Source: Bradyrhizobium sp.
GTDB lineage: Bacteria; Pseudomonadota; Alphaproteobacteria; Rhizobiales; Xanthobacteraceae
Assembly: GCF_016219575.1 (NCBI RefSeq)
Contig: NZ_JACRMG010000013.1
Location: 1-64,000, forward strand
Reading direction: 5' to 3'
Length of the DNA stretch: 64,000 nucleotides
The translations under genes were made by a program, and so were the position numbers. This document shows positions 57,958 to 64,000 of the stretch, one piece after another. How positions within the stretch are numbered: position 1 is the first letter of the stretch; each line of letters begins with the position of its first letter. The notes below the pieces were generated by a model. The model did no database searches. It was not told the DNA's origin and was given only the letters and a program-made list of their open reading frames with translations.

Positions 57958-59715
57958 ATGCTTCGCCTGCGCGCACTGGATGCTCCGACCCCATTTCTTT
58001 TTTTCACCGGCAAGGGCGGCGTCGGCAAGACATCGCTGGCTTGTGCCACCGCCCTCGGTCTTGCCGACCGCGGTTCGCGCGTCCTCCTCGTCAGTACCGA
58101 CCCTGCGTCGAATCTCGACGAGATGCTGGAAGTCAGCCTGACCGACAGACCGGCGCCGGTGCCGAACGTGGCCGGGCTCTTCGCGATGAACATCGATCCG
58201 GAAGCAGCAGCCGAAAGCTATCGAACCCGCGTGCTCGAACAGCTTGGGCCTGCGGTTACGCCCGACGAGAAGTCGACCATACGCGAGCAACTTTCCGGCG
58301 CTTGCACCACCGAAATCGCCGCCTTCGACGAGTTCGTAGGACTACTGGATGGCGATATGGCAGGCTTCGACCATATCATCTTCGATACGGCGCCGACCGG
58401 CCACACGTTGCGGCTTCTCAGCCTGCCAAAGGCCTGGACAGGCTTTCTGAAGGACAACGACCGGGGGGCATCCTGCCTCGGTCCACATTCGGGTCTGAAG
58501 ATGCAGGAGGACCGCTTTCGCAAGGCGCTTCAAGCGTTGGGCGATCCCAAGCGGACCACCATCATGTTGGTCACTCGCGCAGACCGGAGTGCGGTCCGCG
58601 AAGCGGCCAGGACTTCGGGCGAACTCGACGCACTCAATCTCTCGAACCAGACACTTGCCGTAAACGGGCGCTTTCGCGCCACGGACCCGACCGATGCCGT
58701 GGCAGTTGCCCTTGAGCGGGATCAGAACGAGGCGCTGGCCTCGATGCCAGCGTCGCTGACGAAACTGCCGCGAGACGAAATCCCATTGTTTGGCTTTGAC
58801 ATCGTCGGTCTCACGGCGCTCAGAGCGGTATTGTCGTCATCCAGCCCACCCCCTGCGAATGCAACCAGCGAACAAGTTGCCAAGCCGGCTGACTTGCCGG
58901 GCCTCGGCCGGTTGGTCGATGACATTGCCCAGGGCAAGCATGGCCTCATCATGGTGATGGGCAAGAGCGGCGTCGGAAAGACGACGATTGCCGCTGCCAT
59001 TGCCGTGGGACTCGCCAAGCGCGGGCATGCCGTCCACCTCAGCACGACCGATCCCGCAGCCCACGTCAATTTCGTCGTCGATGGCGTGATGCCGGGCTTG
59101 ACGGTGGACCGGATCGATCCCCGGCTCGAGACGGAACGTTACGTCGCGAAGATACTGGCGAGCCGTGGCCGAGACCTGGACGAGCAGGGCAAGGCGCTGC
59201 TGCTTGAGGACCTCGCTTCGCCATGCACCGAGGAGGTCGCCGTATTCCATGCCTTCTCGCACGTTGTCGCGGAAGCCCGAAGCGCCTTTGTGGTGCTCGA
59301 TACGGCTCCGACGGGCCATACCCTGCTCCTGCTCGACGCGACCGGCGCTTATCATCGCCAGATGACGACCCAACTGAACCCCAGCGGACCGGGGCGCATC
59401 GTTACGCCGCTGATGAGGCTGCAAGACCCCACCCACACCCGGGTGATCCTGGTGACCCTGCCGGAGACAACACCGGTTTCAGAGGCCGCTGCTCTTCAGG
59501 AGGATTTGCGGCGCGCCGGCATCGAGCCCTTCGGCTGGGTCATCAACAAATGCCTCATCGCTTCGGGAACTCACGATCCCTTGCTGCGGTTGCGGCTCGA
59601 GCGAGAGAGGGCACAGATTGCTCGCGTACAGAACGGACTGGCAAAACGCGCATTTATGATCGGTTGGCGAAACAAGCCTCCGATCGGCGTGGGAGAGCTT
59701 CAGGCGCTATCTTGA
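57958..59715 (+). CDS. arsA: ArsA-type arsenite/antimonite pump ATPase, two-domain
   Basis: A 585-residue ATPase with two homologous halves, each with a deviant Walker A (FFTGKGGVGKTSLA and VMGKSGVGKTTIA) and a DTAPTGHTLRLL/DTAPTGHTLLLL signature. The three metalloid-site cysteines of E. coli ArsA (113, 172, 422) have equivalents Cys116 (GACTTEI), Cys173 (ASCLGPH) and Cys423 (SPCTEEV), so it should sense As(III)/Sb(III). No arsB, arsD or arsC is nearby, so the membrane partner is not evident. ATG at 57958 follows AGGAAGGATATT. Confidence 0.93.
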   Translation: MLRLRALDAPTPFLFFTGKGGVGKTSLACATALGLADRGSRVLLVSTDPASNLDEMLEVSLTDRPAPVPNVAGLFAMNIDPEAAAESYRTRVLEQLGPAVTPDEKSTIREQLSGACTTEIAAFDEFVGLLDGDMAGFDHIIFDTAPTGHTLRLLSLPKAWTGFLKDNDRGASCLGPHSGLKMQEDRFRKALQALGDPKRTTIMLVTRADRSAVREAARTSGELDALNLSNQTLAVNGRFRATDPTDAVAVALERDQNEALASMPASLTKLPRDEIPLFGFDIVGLTALRAVLSSSSPPPANATSEQVAKPADLPGLGRLVDDIAQGKHGLIMVMGKSGVGKTTIAAAIAVGLAKRGHAVHLSTTDPAAHVNFVVDGVMPGLTVDRIDPRLETERYVAKILASRGRDLDEQGKALLLEDLASPCTEEVAVFHAFSHVVAEARSAFVVLDTAPTGHTLLLLDATGAYHRQMTTQLNPSGPGRIVTPLMRLQDPTHTRVILVTLPETTPVSEAAALQEDLRRAGIEPFGWVINKCLIASGTHDPLLRLRLERERAQIARVQNGLAKRAFMIGWRNKPPIGVGELQALS

Positions 59716-59804
59716 TCGAGCCCGATTCCCTGATGATGTCGGCATTGGATTATTGACGGCGATTTTGGCCTACGGCAGCGCCGCAGTACCGATAGCCCGC
59801 GATC

Positions 59805-61004
59805 TCAATACGTCTCGACGTGATAGCGGCCGTCTTCGCGCATCGCGGCCTTGAGCGGCGCCCAGTCGATCGCGGCGCCGCGGCAGACGTCGGCGAAGGC
59901 TTCGTCCACGCCGCTCTCCATGCCCTTCAGGCCGCAGATGTACACGTGCGTGCGCGGGTCGTTCATCAGCGCGGCGACGGTTGAGGCTTCCGAACGGATC
60001 CGGTCCTGCACGTAGACGCGGGGCTGGCCGGGCACGCGCGAATAGCAGAAATACTTGCCGAGCAGTTTCTCCGGCACCTTCTGCAACGGGCCGAAATAGG
60101 GCAGCTCCTCGGGGCGCCGTGCGCCGAAGAACAGCAGCAGCCGCCCCGGTGCATCCGGCATGGCGCGGCGGCGGCGCTCGGTGAAGCCGCGGAACGGCGC
60201 CGAGCCGGTGCCGGTGCAGATCATGATGATGTTGGCGGCGGGATCGTTCGGGTGCAGGAAGGTCGCGCCGAACGGGCCGGTGATCTCGACCCTGGCACCG
60301 CGCGGCAGGTCGCAGAGATAGTTGGAGCAGACGCCGCCGGGCTCGCGCTTGACGGTGAGCGCTAGATTGTGGGCGTTCGGCTTCTCGCCGTCGCGGGAGC
60401 TCGCCACCGAATAGAGCCGCACGTTATGCGGCTTGCCCTCGGCGGTGGTGCCGGGCGCGACGATGCCGATGCTCTGGCCTTCCAGCACCGGGAACGGCTG
60501 ATCGCCGAAGTCGAGGATGATGTGGCGCACGTCGGCGTCGGCATCGGCATGCGTAAGGCGGAAGTTGCCGGTCACCGTCGCTTTCAGCGGCTTGCTGCGG
60601 TTGTAGAGATTGACGGTCGGCTTGCTGGCGGAGTGCGGCGCCACCGGCTTGCCGCCGAGACCCTTGCGGGCTTCCTCGAGCAGGCTGTCGATCTCGTTCT
60701 CCAGCGCCTCCACCGCGCCGGAGTCCGCGGCCGATATCTCCTGCTGCGGCGGCAATTCACTCCAGGAGAACTGCTCCTCGAGCGAGTAGGGTTTTGCCAC
60801 AACGCGCCAGTTGTCGATCGAGCCGGTCGGGCACGGCGAAATGCAATCCATGCAGTTATTGCAGATCGCCGCATCGACCACGTAGTTGTTGCCGTCATGC
60901 GACACCGCATCGACCGGACATGTCTCTTCGCAGGTGTTGCAACGAATGCATATCTCGGGATCGATCAGGTGCTGCTTCAGCAACTCTCCAACCGGCGCGT
61001 TCAT
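59805..61004 (-). CDS. boxA: Benzoyl-CoA 2,3-epoxidase, reductase component BoxA
   Basis: A 399-residue flavoprotein. N-terminal double ferredoxin: CIRCNTCEETCP (18-29) and CNNCMDCISPCP (about 48-59) bind two 4Fe-4S clusters; the C-terminal FNR-like half has RLYSVASSRDGE (FAD) and MICTGTGSAPFRGF, with final GLKGMESGVDEAF (NADPH). It passes electrons from NADPH to the BoxB oxygenase in aerobic benzoyl-CoA degradation. Lies 22 bp after boxB. Confidence 0.95.
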   Translation of the reverse strand: MNAPVGELLKQHLIDPEICIRCNTCEETCPVDAVSHDGNNYVVDAAICNNCMDCISPCPTGSIDNWRVVAKPYSLEEQFSWSELPPQQEISAADSGAVEALENEIDSLLEEARKGLGGKPVAPHSASKPTVNLYNRSKPLKATVTGNFRLTHADADADVRHIILDFGDQPFPVLEGQSIGIVAPGTTAEGKPHNVRLYSVASSRDGEKPNAHNLALTVKREPGGVCSNYLCDLPRGARVEITGPFGATFLHPNDPAANIIMICTGTGSAPFRGFTERRRRAMPDAPGRLLLFFGARRPEELPYFGPLQKVPEKLLGKYFCYSRVPGQPRVYVQDRIRSEASTVAALMNDPRTHVYICGLKGMESGVDEAFADVCRGAAIDWAPLKAAMREDGRYHVETY

Positions 61005-61026
61005 GAGCCTTGTGCCCTGACGAGGT

Positions 61027-62475
61027 TCAGCAGTTCTCGATCTTCACATATTCGAAGTCGCCGGGCTTGTTGTCGATACCGACCCTGGGCGGCGCGATCC
61101 AGCTGGCATACTGGCCGGGCTCGGACTGCGGCTGCATCAGCGAACTGATGAAGTCGCCGTCGGCGACGGAAGGCAGGTAGTTGTCGCGCTGCCTGCTCCA
61201 TTCAGCATCGCTGATGATGACGCCCTTCGGCGTCGCCTGGATGTCCCTGAATTCGCCGATCTGACGGTGGAACGCGGTGTGCGGCAGGTCGAGGCGGAAG
61301 TTGACGCCGGTCTTTTCGATCACCTTGTTCCAGCGTTCGACGCCCTTGGCGCAGTCTTCGGAGTAGTCGTCGCGCAGGCGCATGTTGAGCGCGGTCAGCG
61401 CCGGCTCGTTCACCATGGTGATCTTGCCGTCAACCAGCTTGGCGACGGGATAGGTGGCGTTGGTGAGACGGTGATCGTCGTCGATCTTGGTTTCCATGAA
61501 ACGGCCCTTGAGGCCGGCATTGTAGAAGTTGGCGGCGTTGGTCGAGATCTCCGAGCCGAACAGGTCCAGCGTCAGCGAATAGTGCATGTTCAGCTTCTTC
61601 TGCACGGTCGGCAGGTCGATGACGCCGAGCGCACGGATCTTCTCGATGTCGTTGGGATCCTCGATTCCCGCGGCCTTCATCGCCTCGCAGGTCCGCTGCA
61701 GCACGCGGCCGACGCCGGTCTCGCCGACGAACATGTGGTGGGCTTCCTCGGTCAGCATGAAGCGGCAGCTGCGCGACAGCGGGTCGAAGCCGGACTGCGC
61801 CAGGCTTTCCAGCTGCATCTTGCCGTCGCGATCGGTGAAGTAGGTGAACATGAAGAAGGACAGCCAGTCCGGCGTCTTCTCGTTGAAGGCACCGAGCATG
61901 CGCGGGCTATCCGCATCGCCCGAACGGCGGCGCAGCAACTCGTCGGCTTCCTCGCGGCCGTCGCGGCCGAAATATTTCTGCAGGAGATAGACCATCGCCC
62001 AGAGATGGCGGCCTTCCTCGACATTGACCTGGAACAGATTGCGCATGTCGTAGAGCGAGGGCGCGGTCTTGCCGAGATGGCGCTGCTGCTCCACCGAGGC
62101 GGGCTCGGTGTCGCCCTGGATCACCACGAGGCGGCGCAGCATCGCACGGTATTCGCCGGGGACTTCCTGCCAGGCCTTCTCGCCCTTGTGCTGGCCGAAA
62201 TTCACCAGCCGGCCTTCTTCCTGCGGTGCAAGCAGGATGCCCCAGCGGTATTCGGGCATGCGAACATAGTCGAACTTGGCCCAGCCCTTGGGATCGACGC
62301 TGACGGCAGTGCGCAGGTAGACGAGCGACTCCTGGAAACCTTCCGGCCCCATGTCGTTCCACCAGTCCAGATAGCCGGGATGCCAGCCCTCCAGCGCCTT
62401 GAGCACCTGGCGGTCCTCGGTGAGATTCACGTTGTTGGGGATCTTGGTCGAGTAGTCGACGTTCATGTAATTCAT
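61027..62475 (-). CDS. boxB: Benzoyl-CoA 2,3-epoxidase, oxygenase component BoxB
   Basis: A 482-residue class I diiron epoxidase. Ligand-bearing segments are NVEEGRHLWAMVYLL and LTEEAHHMFVG (E-x-x-H type) with other helices such as ASVEQQRHLGK. It converts benzoyl-CoA to the 2,3-epoxide. Start is the ATG at 62475, eight bases after GAGGAG; the long in-frame reading further upstream crosses boxC and is not translated. A family C repeat precedes it. Confidence 0.96.
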   Translation of the reverse strand: MNYMNVDYSTKIPNNVNLTEDRQVLKALEGWHPGYLDWWNDMGPEGFQESLVYLRTAVSVDPKGWAKFDYVRMPEYRWGILLAPQEEGRLVNFGQHKGEKAWQEVPGEYRAMLRRLVVIQGDTEPASVEQQRHLGKTAPSLYDMRNLFQVNVEEGRHLWAMVYLLQKYFGRDGREEADELLRRRSGDADSPRMLGAFNEKTPDWLSFFMFTYFTDRDGKMQLESLAQSGFDPLSRSCRFMLTEEAHHMFVGETGVGRVLQRTCEAMKAAGIEDPNDIEKIRALGVIDLPTVQKKLNMHYSLTLDLFGSEISTNAANFYNAGLKGRFMETKIDDDHRLTNATYPVAKLVDGKITMVNEPALTALNMRLRDDYSEDCAKGVERWNKVIEKTGVNFRLDLPHTAFHRQIGEFRDIQATPKGVIISDAEWSRQRDNYLPSVADGDFISSLMQPQSEPGQYASWIAPPRVGIDNKPGDFEYVKIENC

Positions 62476-62493
62476 GGTGTGCTCCTCGGCTTT

Positions 62494-62566
62494 GCGAATG
62501 GCGAGTAGCGAATAGCGAGTAGTGAATGGAATGAAGCCATTCGCTATTCGCCACTCACTATTCGCG
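62494..62566. repeat. Palindromic repeat, family C, between boxC and boxB
   Basis: GCGAATGGCGAGTAGCGAAT at the left and GCCATTCGCTATTCGCC with CACTCACTATTCGC at the right form an extended hairpin. Shares GAATGGCGAGT with 30245-30285. On the operon strand it follows the boxC stop and ends 19 bp before the boxB start. Confidence 0.7.
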
Positions 62567-62567
62567 C

Positions 62568-64000
62568 CTACACTCTCGTCATATCGAACTTTGCCTTCAC
62601 GCCGGTGCCGTAGCGGCGCAGCGCGCCCTCTTCCCCAACCGCGTTGGGACGCTGGAAGATCCAGTTCTGCCAGGCGGTGAGGCGGGAAAAGATTTTCGAT
62701 TCCATAGTCTCGGGCCCGACGAAGCGGAGGTTGGCTTCCATGCCGGTGAGGCCGTCGGGCGAGAACGACGTGCGCTCCTCGAAGAACACGCGCACCTCGT
62801 CGTCCCAGTCGACGTCGTCGAGCGCGAAGGTGACGAGGCCGAGTTCTTCGGCTTCCTCGGCGTCGACGGCCTCGCCGATCTTCGCCTTGGCGCGATCGAG
62901 ATCGGCGGGATCGGCCTGGAAGCGCGATTCGAGGCGCGTCAGACCGTGGCTCATCGGATAGGGCCCGAAATTCATGGCCGACAGCGTGATCTGCGGCGCG
63001 GGACGGTTGTCGCCCCGGCGCGAGCCGATCAGCATGTAGGAGCGGTCGGCGGCGAATACGAGTTCGGCCAGCGTGCCGACGAAGCAGGAGCCGGGCTCGA
63101 CCAGCGTCACCAGCGTGCGCGAGGTGACGTCGATGCGCTTGAGCACGCGCTTCCAGTAATGCCTGATCTCGTTGACCAACCAGTGCGACTTGTTGGCCTC
63201 GAGGAAGGCGTCGGCCGCCAGCACATTGGCGGCCTCGCCATGCGACTTGAACACCAGCATGGCGATTTCGAGCTCGTTGATGCGCAGATGCAGGATGGCA
63301 TCGTCGAGCTCGCGCGCAACCTGCAGCGGCCAGAACGAAGCGCCCTGTGCCATCATGCCGTCGATATCGGTCGGCGGAGCCGCTTCGGGCGCCGCGATCG
63401 TGATGGTCGCGATGCGCTGCTCGCGGTTGATGTCGACGCCGACGAAGCCGTAGCGCAGGCCGTTGGCATCGACGGTCCGCTTCAGCGGGGAAAGCTGGAT
63501 GCCCTTGCCATTGCCGTTGCGCGCTGACTTGGCGGCGAATTCTTTTGCGCGGTCGGCAATCCTGGCTTCCAGCTTGCTGTTCGGCGCGATCTCGTCGACC
63601 AGGCGCCATGCGACGGCGCGCTTGCCCTTGATGCCTTCCTCGATGGTGCAGAAGAAATCGGCGTGGTCGCGGCGCACCTTGCGCTTGTCGACGACGCGCG
63701 TCAGCCCGCCGGTGCCCGGCAGCACCGCGAGCAGCGGCACTTCAGGTAGCGAGACCGCGGCAGAACCGTCATCGGCCATGATGATGTGGTCGGTGGCGAG
63801 TGCCAGCTCATAGCCGCCGCCGGCCGCCGTGCCGTTGACCACGGTGATGAAGCGCTGGCCGGAATTCTCCGAGGAATCCTCGAGGCCGTTGCGGGTCTCG
63901 TTGGTGAATTTGCAGAAATTGACCTTGTGGGCGTGGGTGGAGCCCGCGAGCATGCGGATGTTGGCGCCGGCGCAGAACACGCGGTTCTTGCCCGAGCGCA
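62568..64000 (-). CDS. boxC: Benzoyl-CoA-dihydrodiol lyase BoxC (N-terminus outside window)
   Basis: The last 477 residues of a crotonase-superfamily enzyme; full-length BoxC is about 550, so roughly 80 residues lie to the right of the window. Recognisable are NRVFCAGANIRMLAGSTHAH, VNGTAAGGGYELALATDHII and LPEVPLLAVLPGTGGLTRVV in the first crotonase domain, and a second domain with VEPGSCFVGTLAELVFAADR. It hydrolyses the 2,3-epoxybenzoyl-CoA ring (releasing formate) to the semialdehyde of the Box pathway. Followed by boxB and boxA, the usual order. Confidence 0.95.
   Translation of the reverse strand, partial: RSGKNRVFCAGANIRMLAGSTHAHKVNFCKFTNETRNGLEDSSENSGQRFITVVNGTAAGGGYELALATDHIIMADDGSAAVSLPEVPLLAVLPGTGGLTRVVDKRKVRRDHADFFCTIEEGIKGKRAVAWRLVDEIAPNSKLEARIADRAKEFAAKSARNGNGKGIQLSPLKRTVDANGLRYGFVGVDINREQRIATITIAAPEAAPPTDIDGMMAQGASFWPLQVARELDDAILHLRINELEIAMLVFKSHGEAANVLAADAFLEANKSHWLVNEIRHYWKRVLKRIDVTSRTLVTLVEPGSCFVGTLAELVFAADRSYMLIGSRRGDNRPAPQITLSAMNFGPYPMSHGLTRLESRFQADPADLDRAKAKIGEAVDAEEAEELGLVTFALDDVDWDDEVRVFFEERTSFSPDGLTGMEANLRFVGPETMESKIFSRLTAWQNWIFQRPNAVGEEGALRRYGTGVKAKFDMTRV

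Noticed and set aside
61027..63609. 860-codon continuous frame suggesting a BoxC-BoxB fusion
   Set aside because: Only residues from the ATG at 62475 on are BoxB; the upstream part is boxC read in the wrong frame. GAGGAG directly precedes 62475.

Overview
The window reads as chromosomal DNA of a Bradyrhizobium-like alphaproteobacterium (Rhizobiales). The support is high GC, a class I lysyl-tRNA synthetase, GcrA, a SAM-II riboswitch in front of metZ, the argD-argF-hslO-apaG block, a pst-phoU-phoB cluster, boxABC for aerobic benzoyl-CoA degradation, and many dispersed palindromic intergenic repeats of the kind seen in Bradyrhizobium and Rhodopseudomonas. The genus is an inference from gene content, not from a database match.

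Layout. 0-11 kb: the end of an IS30-family element, lysK, an amino-acid binding protein, Sco1, a flavoprotein dehydrogenase, a polyhydroxybutyrate-depolymerase-like esterase, RidA, a SnoaL-like protein with a structured leader, a LuxR regulator, a cytochrome P450 and a vapBC toxin-antitoxin pair with its operator. 11.6-12.4 kb: a 44-bp copy of the 3' part of tRNA-Gly(CCC) marks a small island remnant carrying a GIY-YIG gene. 12.5-19.5 kb: a tightly overlapping seven-gene minus-strand operon, the most unusual part of the window. It encodes a GNAT acyltransferase, a 229-residue protein built from eight 18-residue tandem repeats plus three shorter units (11 copies of a VRHxRP motif), an arginase-family enzyme with an N-terminal domain that looks PqqD/RRE-like, a probable fold-type-I PLP protein, two JmjC/cupin-8 hydroxylases and a fold-type-III PLP decarboxylase. 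I interpret it as a candidate RiPP (ribosomally made, post-translationally modified peptide) pathway in which arginines of a repeated core would be turned into ornithine and further modified.

19.7-35 kb: ogt, an AraC regulator, small stress/metabolic proteins, a Met/Gly-rich exported protein with a CRP-type palindrome upstream, a MATE pump, an amidase, a double-domain dCTP deaminase, and metZ under a SAM-II riboswitch plus a terminator that can be folded as a switch. Next come an OpgC acyltransferase with two SGNH proteins, apaG and a trypsin-like protease. 35-50 kb: hslO, argF, argD, gcrA, and phosphate control (phoB, phoU, pstBACS with a Pho box, phoR). A metal(loid) cassette (arsR-MFS plus a CDF transporter) sits between phoR and pstS, and a diverged copy of the phoR 3' end lies on its far side.

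50-64 kb: an OmpA-family protein, a polysaccharide deacetylase and an SDR. Then follows a patch with an (R)-amine-transaminase-like enzyme, a second SDR, a thiolase and a two-domain ArsA ATPase that keeps the three metalloid-binding cysteines. The window ends with boxA, boxB and the C-terminal most of boxC, the last running off the right edge.
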